Source: Neocallimastix lanati (nom. inval.) (Eukaryota > Neocallimastigomycota > Neocallimastigomycetes > Neocallimastigales > Neocallimastigaceae). Taken from it: DNA of 64,000 bases. The DNA is taken from positions 82,501-146,500 of the forward strand of contig JACVTC010000126.1 in assembly GCA_016946835.1 (NCBI GenBank), given 5' to 3'. The notes under the pieces were generated by a model, which was not told where the DNA came from, ran no database searches, and saw nothing but the letters and a program-made list of their open reading frames with translations. The first letter of the stretch is position 1, and every line of letters begins with the position of its first letter. A program made the position numbers and the translations under genes. Positions 10,089 through 24,100 of this stretch are shown here, piece by piece.

Positions 10089-12589
10089 CATATGATAAAT
10101 ATATAATCAACAATTACATTAAATATTATTTTTAATATTTTAATATAATTCTATATAATTATGATATGATATGATAAATCTCAATTTATTAATAATTAAA
10201 GTTTCTATTTTCATCATATAATATATATAAATATATATAAACATAAACTTTATATTTTATTTCACATTTTAATATGTAACATAAAAGTGTTTTATAAAAT
10301 TTCGTATAATAATTTACGAATATTTTATTTTATTTTTTTTTTTTTTTTTATTTTTTTTGAATTAATTATTTTTTATTTTCAATTTTTTATTTTCAATTTT
10401 TTATTAAATTAATAAAGATTTAAAAAAAGTAATATTTTTTATTTTATTATTTATTTATTTTTTATTTTTATTTATAATATTCAATACGCCACATTCAAAA
10501 ATACACCACAATTCGGTACTTCCAAAAAAGGCAGGTTCCGAATTCCAAGTCTCCCTCTGTATAAAAAATATTAAAATTTTAAATTTTATGTCTTTAAAAA
10601 ACACATTTTAATACACGTTTAAAAAATATTCCGAAATGCAACAAATTACATATAATAAATATTAAACAATAAGATTAAATAATAAATTTAAATAATAAAT
10701 TGGCTTTAAATTTTTTCAATTTAGTACTAAAGTTAATTTATTATAAATTTATTTTTTTTTTGGTATTATTTGTTTAATTTAAATATAGACTTTCTTTTAT
10801 TATTACAGAAATATTTTTTTAATATTCATTTGATATTTTTAAAAAAAAAGAAAATGCGTATATAATAAAAATAATAGCAACAATAATAATAATAGTAATA
10901 ATAAAGTGAAATATAATGATTTATATTGGGTAATAAATTCAAAATATAATTTCTATAAAAAAAAATTAAAGATTAATATATATAATTCATAATGTATTTA
11001 GTATTATAATTAAACATTTGGAAATTTATATTTCTTTATTATTAAATATATTTAATAATTTTTATAAAATATTTCTTGAAAAGTTATTTCCAGAATTATT
11101 TAAATAAAAATGAAGAATAACATAAATAATAATAGAGATAAAATACTAATAATGATGATTATAGTAATTATAGTGATAAAAGAAGGAGAGCGATATATAT
11201 ATATATATATATATATTTAACTATTTTGTTATTTTTTATAAATAAAATTTCTATAAATATATATATATAGATATATATTTATATAATGAATTGAATTTTA
11301 GTTAAAACAAAGGGGAAAAATTTTAAATAAAATGAAATAAATAATAATATAAACAATAAAAAAATTTTTATATAATACTTAGGTGTTGAATGATATGTAA
11401 TTATTAATAAAATTTTAATTACCATAAATATATTATAAAATTAATGATAATCATTACATAATTATAATTATAAATGATTATAATAAATTATTATAATAAT
11501 ATTAAATGAATAAATAACTGCTTATTTTAATAAAAGATAATAAATAGAAATTGTAATAATATTCAATACTGATAATGAAAATAATTAGGAATACTGTTTA
11601 ATTTTTTGAGAGTTTATGCAATATGATATAAAATAAATGATTATTCAGCGAAATAAAATGAAATGAATAATTATATATAATAAAAATAAATTATGTCATT
11701 TATAGAAATTATTATTATTAATAATGTAAAAAAATTTAATAAAAAAAAAAAGAAATTAATTGTATAAAGTTAAATTTTTTTATTGGAACCATATAATTTT
11801 CAAAAAAAAAAAAAAAAAAAATTAATATCGCTTTAATGATAATATATTTATTAAAAATTATAAAATTCAAATTAAGTTAGTATAAAATTTTGGTTATAAG
11901 GTTATAAATAAAAATATTAATATATTAAATATAATTTAATATTTGATATATATTATAAATTATAATAAATAATAAAATGACAAAATCAAATTTTTTATAT
12001 AAATGTAAATAAATTTTATCAGTTTTAAAATAATGAATAAATAAAATATTGATAAACGTTATGATAAAATGCCATTTTTAAAATATATAAATATTAAGAG
12101 TATAATCAATATCTTTACGTATTTTAATTTATATAATATAATATCTTCATATTTATTAATTAATTATATTATTTTTCATATTTCTATACTATTAATAATA
12201 AGATTATTACTCAATTCTAAAAAAATTTTGAAATTTGTATAAATCAACATGATAAAACAATAATTTTTATGATTTCTTAAATTAAGGTAATAGTTCATTT
12301 TAAATTAATATTATTTAAGAATATATAAAATAATAATTAATTATTAATGTAAAATAACTATAGTTATAATTATGTATATGCGACAAGTTGGTCATACCTC
12401 AGATTTATAATAATTATATATTTTTTTTTAAGGAAAAATTATTTTATTAATTTAATAAATATAAAATATTATTTATTAGTATTTAGTTGTAATTTTTCTA
12501 ATCACTTATTAATTAATTAATTCACTAATTAAAAAAAAAAAAAAGAAAAATTACTTTTAGTTACGAAATTCATATATATTAATACTTTT
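9902..12589. other. AT-rich intergenic DNA with long T tracts
   Basis: No gene. It contains a 39-base T run at 10050-10088. At 10486-10530 there is a copy of the two-motif MITE end (ACGCCACATTC..., reverse GTGGTGTATTTTTGAATGTG) followed by ~30 G+C-richer bases. No second end was found for that piece. TA and AAT repeats fill the rest (for example ~11190-11215). Confidence 0.6.
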
Positions 12590-15500
12590 TTGGAAAAACA
12601 CTTTCCGTAAAAGTTCGGTTTAATGAAAGTTCAAGAAATCGAGATTTCTTTCTAGATAATGAATCTTATAAAAAGAATAATAAAAATAATTATTAAAATA
12701 GAAATTTCTAATGTCATTCGGTTATAGAAATCTAACGGAAGAAACTATAGTATTTTCTACAATAGTCTAGTTTCATTGAACAAAAATTAGTATAAATTGG
12801 AAAAAAGTGAGAGTGAAACCTAGGGAGTTCGGCTTGATGATCATGGTGTGTTACTACAGACCATGGCAAATCTTTTACTAACTGTAAAAGGTAAGTTTAC
12901 CATTAAAAAATAAAAAACAATAAATAAACAAAGGCAAGGATTATTCAATTCCTCTCTATTAGAGTTGTACTAGGAAAAAACTTTTACTACTCTATAATAT
13001 TATAAAGAATATAACACAGCACTATTCAGTCCACCTGTTAATAGGAGGCCAGTTTTACACTAAGAGTATATAATTTATTAATCAAATTATTTATTTTTAT
13101 TTTTAATAATAAGATATTTTTATTGATACAAATAACAACAATAGTAACGCTATTACGTTAGAGATTCAATTAAATGAATTATTATACATGTCAATATTTT
13201 TTATGATTGAATATATATTTAATTAATATAAATTTACTAATCAACAATTCTATAAAACTATCTAACTAAAATAAATTTAACGAAATATAAAAATTTAAAA
13301 TAAAATATACTTACATTAATGTACAATTATTGTTAACAAAATTAACAATGATTTTATAGAAACGAAGAATTTGCTAATAATTCTTTGATACATTATGTAA
13401 CCATGAGTATATCATTCGATAACCATCATTTTACCATGTATCTATTACAAGACCTAAGGATCAAGCTATTAATGGTTGATGACGTTAGCGATTAATTTGG
13501 TTGTAGCTGAAATCTTGGTAATCCTCCAGCAATTCTGCATAATGAGGATTATCATCAATTATATCAGCAATTACCCACTCTTGCTTACTATCCTTGTACG
13601 AAATTAAGTACTGATATTGACTTTGTTGTTTGATCCTAATATATGGATAATGGTTTTGTTCCCTGTTGGAGCTGGTATCAAACCTATTTGTAATTTATAA
13701 TAAGGTTCCAGGGTAACTAACGTAGAACACTGGGTTCATGTTGGGGAATAGAGAGCCGTTAAGATCTAGCCTATAGTTCTTCCTTTCTGCGTCTAAGCGT
13801 ATTATCTTAAAAGGCCCAAATTTTCTGGAAGACATCTTATAGAAAGGTAGTGAGTTGTAATTCTCTGGTTTCTTCAGCCATACTTTGTTCAATAACCTGT
13901 ACCTTGGACTGTTATTTGTAGGACTTTTCTTAATAACGCCTAGGTATCTTGTCTTCGAGATCTTTAGGATGTGTTTGAGGTTTCATGGATTGTGAGCAAA
14001 GCTATCAATTATTTTCTCTTCCCCTAGCTAGTGTACTAAATCTGCTGTCTTAGAGGAGTTATTAACTTGGTAGTTATATAGCGTGAGGAATAGGGACTAT
14101 TGGGTAGATGCATAGATAAAATTATTATAGCAAAACTCTGCTAAGAGCAAATATTTCATCATCATATGTACTCACAAAGTACCTCAAGAAAGTCTCCACT
14201 TAAACATTATTTCTCACTACTTGGTCTTCAGTTTAGTGGTTGTTTGTGGTAGTGAAATCAATCTCTATCCCGAAGAAATCTAACATTTCCTCCTATACCT
14301 GACTTGTGAAATGCGTTCCTCGATCCATTGTTAGCACTTCGAAAATCCTTGTAATCTATATATGTCCCTTAGGAATGAATTCGCTGTCTCGATTGCGTTA
14401 GGAATGTGCATGAAACCTGTTAGGTGTATCATCTATGTTAATTTATTACAACGGACTAAGATACAACCTGTCCTTTTTGTAAATCTATTTTCTGTTCTTA
14501 TTTTACTTTTTATTGGTAAATTTGTTATAAAACCTAGAAGAAGCACTTGCCAGGTTAAAGCAACAATTGGAATTTTAATGGCTAATAATTCTTTCTTTAT
14601 GACTGAGTAATTTATCTCAATTTACTGAGATTTTTTCGAATAGTAATAAATTGGATGGAGAGTTCCGTCATCTCCTTTCTATGATAATTCAACTCCTATG
14701 GTGTAACTATCGGCATCACATTGGACAAAGAACTGCTTGTCGTGATCTGGATATGCTAGTACTGACGAGGAGGTAAGTACTTCTTTTTAACCTTTGAAAC
14801 ATTGCCAGACTATCTTCTTTCAACAAAAACTTCTCCTTTTTAGATGTCATCTTAAACAATGGCGTGACAATCTCAAAGAAAACTCTTTATAAAGTTCCGG
14901 TATTAATTTCAAAAGTGTAGAAAGCTTTTACATTTGCTTGACATTCTCTGGTTGAGACCAATCCGCCACAGTTTTAATTTTTTCTATGTCAGTTTCAATA
15001 CCATCTTCACTGACCACATGTCCTAAGAAGGATATTTTATCTTTATGTAGCTCGCATTTAAACTTTTTAGTAATAAGCTTGTGTTCGATTAATTTTTTTG
15101 AGTATCGTTCGAACATGTTGTACATGTTCTTCTAATGTTTTGGAGTAGTAGATTACTATATCATCTAAGTAAACTTGGCTGTATTTAACAATTTCTTCAC
15201 TAAAAATATCATTCACGAATTTCTAACACTAACCTTAAACTGCAGATACATTGGTTAACCTAAAGAGCATTACTAGATGCTCGAAGCAATTAAACTTAGT
15301 ATTAAAGGCTGTTTTGTATTTGTCTTCCCCTCGTATTCACACTAAGTTAAATGCGGATTTTCAGGTCAAATTTGGAGAACAAGCTCCTTTCATTGCCTTG
15401 AAAATTGCACCAATTCTAAAATAGGGTATGCGTTTCTTTTGGTCCATACATAGTTGTAATTCATCAGATTTTTTGGGCATGAACAATATGGGGTAACCTG

Positions 15501-18350
15501 CCTAAGATTCTGACTTACGTATTAATCCTTTAGCCAAGTTCTCGTCTATGTATTCCTTTAAATCCTTTCCTTCCTTAGGACTAATAGGGTGAAATTCCTC
15601 CTTTATAAAGTGATGCATCAGTCACTATTTCTATCTTACTGTCATACAGTTTTTATTCAAGTAGTGTCTGGGAGATTTCCTCATTAAAGGCTTCAATTGA
15701 GTCTCCATAATATTTATCTATTATTTCACCGTTAGACAGTAGTTTTTCCAACCCCACTATCCTAATTGTTTCCGCAATAGAATCCTCTTGAGTGAACAAA
15801 AATTGTTTTATCTTGCCTCAGAATGTTATTTAAACTAGCTTTTTCCGTAGAAATATTAATAATTTTCTTTTTCATTAGGTTCTTTACATTTAAACCAATC
15901 CGCCTACTTTTCATAATCAATTAAGTATTCATAATAATCACCAGTGTATTCAATACCTCGTTGGCGTTAGAACTGATTAATTATTTTATACACTGTAACT
16001 GTAATCTTGTGTTTATTTTTAACCTGATCTATAAGTTGAGTTATCCAAGCCGGTGGATTCACATTCTCTTCTTTCCCTTTTTTTTATCCTTAATCTGTAC
16101 CTTATAGATACTATCACCTTCACACTCTCCTGGTGCGCCTACATCTAGTAGTCTCACCCTTATCATACATCACATTAAGGTTTTGGAGCTCCCCTCTCTG
16201 GTACGAAAGTTGCTTATCTTAGCTTCTGTAATATACCTCTCGTACACAGGCCCCTCTCGTATCAGGAGTGCCGTCTTTGGGATAGGGTTATTGCTGCTTG
16301 TGAGGGAGTCCTTGAAACAATTAGGTTTAGTGCCCTGTCTCACACTAAAATCTCGACCATTTCTATTATTGTTATTTTCTTATTTATCCTAATCTTTTTC
16401 TGGGTATAGTTGTCTATTAGAATCTTTACTTCTCAGATCCTTTCTATCACCTCGGCGACTATCATTGTTCCTTTTTCTCATGTCTTCAATATCCATGGAG
16501 GTTCTTTTTGAATCCATCATTCCTAATAAAACCATACTAACTATTTTTTATTTTCGGCTGTACTCATATTTCTCCAAGAATTTATCAGCTGAGAAGGTAT
16601 CACACCTTCTTATGTATTCGATAAATCCATCTAACGTCTGTTTCTCAGGGGGTAAGTCATAGAAGGCTTCCCTAACTAAGGGTCTTACATGCTACATTAT
16701 CAGCAATCTTTTCGTTTTATCAGTGACCTGCACAATCCCGTTTAACCTATTAAACTCAGCGGAGTACTCATAGACCTTTACCCAATCATGCCTAAACTTC
16801 AATATTGCAGTCTTTATTTTCTCTAGAGTTCGCTTACTTTTAAATTCTTGTTGCAACCAAACTATTAATCTTTGTGGTTGTGGGTTAACACGTTACTTGT
16901 AAATGGTCTTATATAAAATTCAACATCGCAGCATCGCAGTAAGCTCGGTTTGGTAGTATCTCTGATGTCTACCAAAGGAAGGGTTCAGCCTATCTGTAAA
17001 CAACTTTACATCCTTTGTTTCACCATTAAATATAGGGATGTCTCTTTCGAACTCCACAGCGTTCTCGTTTGACATTACTACATCCTCAATTTTGCTTTTA
17101 GAGAATGTTTGTGGAGTTGGTTGGTACGGCATCTTCAGGCGGTACACTCTGGTGTTATAATATGAGTTGGAATAGGTTTACTAGTCGACGTTTGCCCATT
17201 TCCTTGAGTTCTCCCTCAAGCTAATTGTATCAATCTTTCAATCTCATTTCGTTGGGTTTGATTTTCCGCAAATTGTTTTTCAATCTTTTCTTCTAATTCC
17301 TTATGGTACATCTTTTCCTTCTCTTAGTTCGAATCCAGGAATTCTTAAATATCATTAATTTCTTGACCTTTATCTTTGAGGTCTTACTGGACTTTCTTTC
17401 CTTTGAATGTGATACATTTCTCAATGTGACTTATAAAACTTTAAAAATAAAGCCATATAATTTTAAGATATTATATACAATCATAAATAAATATATAATT
17501 AATTAAATAAAAAAAATGTATTAAAAATATTTAAATATATAATTGAATAATAAAGAAAAATTGCAATAAAATATATTTATGTATGTAATTCAAAAAAAAT
17601 AAATATATTTAATTAAATAATTAAAATGAAAAAAAAGAATTATAAAAAATTATTTTTACAATTGATTATTATTTATTAAATTATTTAAAAAATACGCCAC
17701 CTATGAAAATACGCCACATTGTGAAAAGCACTATCTTCTTTTCTTTTTTCGAGTTCTAATCTAGATATATTTTGATCTTAAGACTCGTGATCCACGGCTA
17801 CTTCTTTTCTTTTTCCTGTATCAATCTACTATTGCAGAAACTCTTCCACCATACGAAGTTTCGCCACACTAGCTTGACTGCTAGTCTTCTTCTCTACCAT
17901 TCTTTTCTCAACTTCAACTTCATCAAACCATTTTGTCCGCTGCTGTTATGACGTTACTAAGTTCCGCTTCAATTTTGGAGAATCTACTTTCACTTTGATT
18001 TTGCGTAACCTCTAACCTTGATGTCATTTGTTGTTGACTTTTAAGCAGCATGCTTTTAAACTCCTTGTTAATAAGGTAGCAAAATCTACTGCTTTACCTT
18101 TATATATTTTTACTTGAACTCCCGCCATGAGTAGTTCGGTTTTACTAGCCACAGGAGCCACAGCTGGCTACTTAAGGTTTTTCGTTGTTTTCTAATTTCC
18201 TGTATTCTGGCGCCTCGCTAGTGGTGACCCTACTGGGGTATGGCTGTTTGCAGTAGTAATACTACCTACTTCGCCTTTTAGTGAACCAATCCTAGTTATT
18301 TTTCTCGTCGATTTTTTGCATTTTTTAAAAATTTATCCAATTTACTCACC
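12590..18350 (-). mobile_element. Ty3/gypsy chromovirus relic 1 (broken)
   Basis: A fossil LTR retroelement of the Ty3/gypsy chromovirus lineage, read on the minus strand. Parts in element order: gag (about 18.3 down to 16.9 kb, with a coiled-coil-like stretch), protease region (~16.4-16.1 kb), reverse transcriptase (~15.7-14.9 kb, with FLGHVVSEDGIETD), RNase H (~14.85-14.6 kb), integrase (~14.5-13.7 kb) and a C-terminal chromodomain (~13.68-13.50 kb, YLISYKDSKQEW). The less AT-rich stretch at ~12.6-13.06 kb is probably LTR-derived, since pieces resemble sequence in the same position next to relic 2. Its base composition (30-40% G+C) stands out sharply. It is broken in many places (dozens) and looks old. 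A MITE has inserted into its gag region (17411-17733). No second LTR was recognised. Confidence 0.85.
17411..17733. mobile_element. MITE, copy 2, inserted in gypsy relic 1
   Basis: This ~323-bp AT-rich insert lies within the gag region of the gypsy fossil. The left end has CATTTCTCAATGTG; the right end, reversed, has AGTGCTTTTCACAATGTG then GCGTATTTTCATAGGTGGCG. Internal sequence after the left end (AAATAAAGCCATATAATTTT, then GATATTATATACAATCATAA) matches the interior of copy 1 next to its right end on the opposite strand with few differences. This is therefore an inverted second copy of the 4732-5065 family. The insertion postdates the retroelement. Confidence 0.75.
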
Positions 18351-18417
18351 TACTTTATTTGAAATTTATTTAAAGTAATATTTATTTATCTATTAATATT
18401 TTTAAAATATGTAATTA

Positions 18418-18667
18418 TGAGTTAAAACTAGATTTAGTATGTAATTTATAAATAAACTTTATTTATTATTAATTAAGGATTTTTAATTTTATTAATAGAT
18501 GCATTAATTTGAAAAATTATCTTTCTTTTATAGTATTTGTTGCTTGATAATAAATACAATGAAAATATTTGATATATATAAAATAATTTATTACAAATAA
18601 CGAGAATTAATATTGCAATGAATTTCAAAATAAGAATTTAATATATTTTGAAATATATTTCGTTACA
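18418..18667 (-). repeat. LTR of the copia relic (3' LTR in element sense)
   Basis: About 250 bp, aligning along its whole length with 20630-20894. Shared blocks include TGAGTTAAAA, ATGTAATTTAT, GCTTGATAATA, ACAATGAAAATATTTGA, TTTATTACAAATAA and CAATGAATTTCAAAATAA. Small differences occur throughout. Confidence 0.8.
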
Positions 18668-20629
18668 TTTTAATATTCCTCTGTCAAACTTATTTTATTT
18701 AATTCATCAAAAATTATACTTGAGAATTTTGACATTTGAGGCCCAATATCATTTTTGCTTAATACGTCTTTTGACATATTTTCAGTACTAATTTATTTTA
18801 ACGCAATTCTTTTGTTTTTATATGATTTGAGTGTATAGTTTCCATAATTTTGGTTGTAGTGGGAGGATTACCATTGTGTCATAATCTTTTAAGCTAAGCT
18901 ATTCTGCATGTTAAATAACCCGTTTTGTTGACGTTACGAAGATCTAAGTATTCGGCCAAGTTATCATGGTGAAAATGACCTAAACATCCGTGCCAAAGAT
19001 TTGTGCTATATTCATCTTGCATTGTGTTTTTGTTGTTTTGGTTAGTTATAAAATTAAATGTTGAATCGATTCGTTTTATTGTGATTCTAATTATATTAGT
19101 TTCTTCAGCTGTATATATTTCTATAGTTCTAATTATATTGATGTTGTTGTTTTTGTGTTTGGTGACTTTCTTAAGTATTAAGATTATTTTGTTATTAATA
19201 TGTTTAATTTCACTGTAAAATCCATTCTTTGGGTATTAAGTTTCCTATAAGTAAATTCTTGTTTATGTTGTTGGAATAGTAAACAATATCAAGTTGAATG
19301 TATTCGTTACTGATTTAACCTTCAAAGGTTCCGATTCCTTGGAATTCACAAGTAGAGTTTTTAGCCCATTTCATTTGAATTTTCTATTTTTCAAAAATTC
19401 TTTAAAATATGTTTATTGCAAGTAATATGTTCAGGGCATCCTGTATCATAAGTCTGTAGAATTTCATCGCTATTTTAATTACTGTTAGAATTGTCAATTT
19501 TGTTATATATAAATTATTACAATCGTCTTCAATTTGTGATTTTGATTCGATATAGCTAACTTATTTTTCAAACAATAGTTTGATTTCGTCAAAACGTTTT
19601 TTCTCCTAGGTGTCAACATCCGAAGAATAATTTTCAAAATAATTTATTTTAGTGTATATATATAAATACATATTTTCTTTCAAAAACAATATTAACTCAA
19701 ACAATTTTATCATTTATAATGATATAAATTGCCTTAGTCAACAATTGGAAAAAATTCATTTCCCCTAAATACTACTTATATATTTTCTTTAATTTTCTCT
19801 TTTTTTAGGTTTCTACGGATTTTTCTTCTTTCTTCACGAAAATTATAGTTAAATCCATATTTATCAATAGTATGACCTTTCATTTCATTGATGTAGCAAT
19901 AATTGTTTTACTTTTGACATTGTTATGTCTTGGTTTTTCAACATAATCTATTACTATAAATTCGCCAATTTTCTTGCTTTTTTGTTTCTTTTTCTGAAAC
20001 CTTTCCTAAAAAGTACTGTAAGACATTAATTTGTTCTTTTGCATCTGAAACAGAATTATCAAAATTCATATCATGTTAAAGCGTAATCTTTATTTGATTT
20101 CTATAGGCACTACAAAGTTGATATATTTTGCTTTTTCCAACATTCCAACATTGTTATTCTTTTTCATCAAGAATATCAAAGGTTTAAGTTATTTCAGATA
20201 TTACTTCTAAAGAATCATTAATATTTTTTGATTTTAAAGAATTTAATTTTCTAATGTACTGATCAACATCATTGGATTTATATTTATCATAATGTTCCTT
20301 GATTTTGGTCATGATATCTTAAGAGGTTTTTGCATTACGAACTTTCCTTTTGACTTCCTTAGTGATGCTTGTTAAGATGAATGCTCGAGCTTTGGAGTCC
20401 TTACCTTTAGCAGCTTCTAAATCTTATTGATTCTTGGTTCCAGCCCTGACTTTATTATCATGGGATGGCAGTTAAAACATCATTAGCAATGTAATCCAAA
20501 AGTTCCTTTGACTCTATGATAGAACTGACATTAGGATATCAGTCTTCTAAGTTGTTCTTGCTGAGGCGTTCTTCTGAGTTGAACAGATAATTGTTAGAAG
20601 TCATTTTGTGCAGATAAGATCTTAATCTA

Positions 20630-20894
20630 TGAGTTAAAATTAGTTTTAATATGTAATTTATTTATAATCTTTATTATCATTTATCAAGGTTTGTTAATTT
20701 TATCAATTGATGGCGTACAACAATTTGGAAAATTACATTTCTTTTATAATATTTGTGGCTTGATAATAATACAATGAAAATATTTGACATGTATAAAATT
20801 TATTACAAATAATAAGAATTAATATTACAATGAATTTCAAAATAAATATTTAATTTAATATATTTAAAATATATTATTTCGATATATTTTAACA
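20630..20894 (-). repeat. LTR of the copia relic (5' LTR in element sense)
   Basis: Partner of 18418-18667, about 265 bp, starting TGAGTTAAAA and ending TTTTAACA. The gag start lies just inside it on the minus strand, as expected. Confidence 0.8.
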
Positions 20895-21189
20895 ATAATT
20901 ATTAAAAATTTCAATTTTTGATTAAAAATTTAATTTAATGCTAAAAAAAATTTTTTTGAAATATATGTGGCTTGACTACTCTCAAAATATGGCGCAGAAA
21001 TTATTCAGAAAATTTTCTAAATCTATAAACGAATTATTTAAAAGTAAACCAAGACTTCCAACTTAATGATGAAAATTCTACAAAATATTAACACTATTAT
21101 CTAAATAAAATGTGAATTAACTTTTTAATTGAACTATTACTTAGTGTTTGTTATACTATAATATCTTTATTCGATTCAGTTATTTAGAT

Positions 21190-24100
21190 ATAAAACGGTA
21201 CTATTGTAAAAAGTAAGTTTTACTATCAACTAAAATATAGAACCAGGTTTTATCTTGGTAGTTAGTTCATAAGCTAGCGTACATAAGGCTCCAAATTTGA
21301 ACCAGCCCTATGACCATTTTCCAGGTTTTCCTCACAAGAGGTTTTTACGGAATATGGTGAATAGAGTAACAAGTAATTATATCCCTCATGTATATATATT
21401 ATTTGAATAGATACTGAACAAATTGAGAGGTTGCTCTAGTACTGTATATTTAAGAAGGAATTAATAGCATTAGAATGCATGATTTTATGTGTCCATGTCT
21501 TACACTTCTTTTCCATTTATGAAAAAGAAGTGTAGGACTACCTCAAGATTTCCGCTGCTCCTGAGGGAGATAGGGGCTTAATTCAAGGGCGGTACACGCC
21601 TGGAAATAAAAATAAAAAAAATCAATTGAAATATCTATAAATAAATACTACAAAAGCTAAAATAGCTTAACACCTCTCTATTCGAGTTAGAAATGGAAAA
21701 ACTTCCTTTTATCATTTATCTGCTATAAAGCATTTTCTAAGGAGCAAGCTAGTAATGGTTGACTAATGGTTGACGACGTTAGCAAGGAATTGGTTGTAAT
21801 TACATACAAAGTAATCCTTGAGAAAGTTTGAATAGTTGGGATTATCTTCAATGATATCATCACTCACTCACATTTACTTACTATCTTTGTATGATACCAA
21901 ATATTGTTATTGGTTTTATTGTTTCCTCGAATATAATATATGGATAATGATTTTGTTACCAGTGAGAACTAGTACCAAACTCTTAGGTAATTTGTAATAT
22001 GGTTCAAGAGGACTAACATGAAACATTGGGTATATATAGGGGAATAGAGAATGGCTAATATCTAATCTATATATTTTTTCTTCGCTTCATTTATTCCAAT
22101 TATTTTGAAAGATCTGAATTTTCTGGTAGATAGCTTGTAAAAGGGTGGAGCGCTGTAGTTCTCAGGTTTCTTTAATCCTACCTTATCTAATAATCTGAAC
22201 CTAGGGTAGTTATTCGTACGATTTTTGTTCATGTTGTTTAAATATCAGGTCTGCGAGATTTCTGGGATATGTTTTAAGTCTCCAAGATTATGGGAAAAAC
22301 TATTAATTATCTTTGTTTCGCTTAAAAAATTTACCAAGTCTGGCGTCTTTGATGAATTTATAACTTGAGAGTTATATATCGCGAAGAATGGGGACTACAA
22401 AGTAGACGTATGGATAGAATTGTTATAGCGGAACCCTATTAGAAACAGGCAATCCATCCAGCTTTCGTCGTCATTAGTATCTAGAAAGCATCTCAAACAA
22501 GTCTCTATGAAGGTATTACTTCTTTCTATCTAGCCTATGGTCTGATGGTGGCTTGTAGTAGTGAAGTTAATTTCACTTCCAATTATTCTAACAGTTTTCC
22601 CACACCTGGTTAGTAAACTGTGTTCCTCGATCCGAAGTTATTATCTTAGGGAATCCACATACTAAGTTGCAACTAGTCCTTTTGATTTCCCTCGAAAATC
22701 CGTTTTTTTAGTACTAACCATTCTCTTCACTGAAAAGTTGGTTATAAAATCCATTTGAACCTCTTGTCAGGGTTATTTAGTAATTGAAATCTTAATTGTA
22801 GTTTTATATTCCTGATCGTCTCCGTAATAAAGTCCTCTTGAGTGATCATTTCTGTATGACCTTGCCTCGTGCTGTTACTTGGGCTTGCTTCTCCAGGTGA
22901 GTCTGTATCTGGTAGCCCTGATTTTTTTATCAGCAATCTTGTAGACCTTTCTTTTGGTTATTGGTCTTGGACATCTACCTTTCGGTATACCAGATGTCCA
23001 TCCATGAATCTTGAACCTATAATAATGGTTCTTGGCATAGCTTCAGCGAGCCTGCATCTTGTCGTAAAAATCATACCATTTGACTTTATTAGTGCGCTCG
23101 TCAACAAGCATTACCTTTATTTTGAATTCTTTTTACCATATTAATACTTTATCAGCGGCAGTATTGAACGACAGAGGTCAGTCTTAAATCTTAAAACTCA
23201 TTTCCTCGGCCAACTGCGTGTGGATCATGTTAATCTGTGAACCTATGTCAAACACTACATTAAAGTTTTCGAGTCCCTCTTTGGTACGAAGGTTACTTAT
23301 CATAGCTTCCGGTAGGACCTCTCATACTCAGGCCCCATCTTATGTTAATAGTGGCGTCTTTGGAATAGGTTGTTGCTAATTGTGGGGGAATCATTAAATT
23401 AGTTGAGTTTGGAGCCTAGCCTCATACTAAAATGTCTATCACTCCCATGGTTTGCATTATATTTCTTTTCGTTGTCTGGGTACAAGTGTCTACTAGAATT
23501 TTTCCTACTTAAATTCTTCTCATCGCCTCGACGATTTTCATTGTTCCTCTTTCTTTTGGATTCAATATCCTTAGAGGGTCTTCTTTGATCCAGTATACCT
23601 AGTAGAGCCATATTAGCTTTATTTCTCTTTCGGTTATATTCATATCTTTTCAAGAAATCACCTTTATAATTAGCTGAAAAGGAATCGCACCTTCTCAGAC
23701 ATTCAATAGAGCCATCTAGTGTCTGCTTTTCAGCGTGGTAAGTTATCGAAAGCTTTCCTTACTGAAGGTCTCACTTGCTGCATTATCAACGATCATTTCG
23801 TCTTATTAGTGAGCAGCAAAATTCTGCTTAATCTGTTGAACTTAGCGTGGTTCTCATAGGCCTTTCCCCATTCACGCCTAAGTTTTAGCATCGTGGTCTT
23901 CACCTCCTCTAGAGTTCGTTCACTTTTAAATTTTTATTGCTACTTTTCCATCAACCTTTGTGGTTGCGGAACATCGGGTTGTTTGAAAATCTCTTCCACT
24001 TGGTATCACTTTTTAGCAGTTCTTTGCAGGTAGGCTTAGTAGTATCTCTGGCACCTACCAAAGTATGGGTTTTGCCTATCTATAAATCATTCTACATCTC

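Larger units (their letters stand above)
18418..20894 (-). mobile_element. Ty1/copia LTR element relic with both LTRs (broken)
   Basis: A short fossil Ty1/copia element on the minus strand, between two similar direct repeats that start TG and end CA. Parts in element order: a gag region beginning near 20.6 kb (MTSNNYLFNSEE), an aspartic protease with the copia-type DTGC motif (YDTGCPEHITC, ~19.45-19.42 kb), and a GAG-pre-integrase segment with the zinc-binding pattern (GHFHHDNLAEY, ~18.96 kb). Other pol domains were not recognised, so the copy is short for the family. It is broken in many places. The two LTRs differ visibly over ~250 bp, pointing to an old insertion. No clear target duplication was seen. 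Confidence 0.82.

Noticed and set aside
4717-17735. One giant element bounded by AGTGCTTTTC (4722) and its inverse near 17721-17731
   Set aside because: The two ends belong to separate MITE copies, each with its own second end, and no target duplication joins them.
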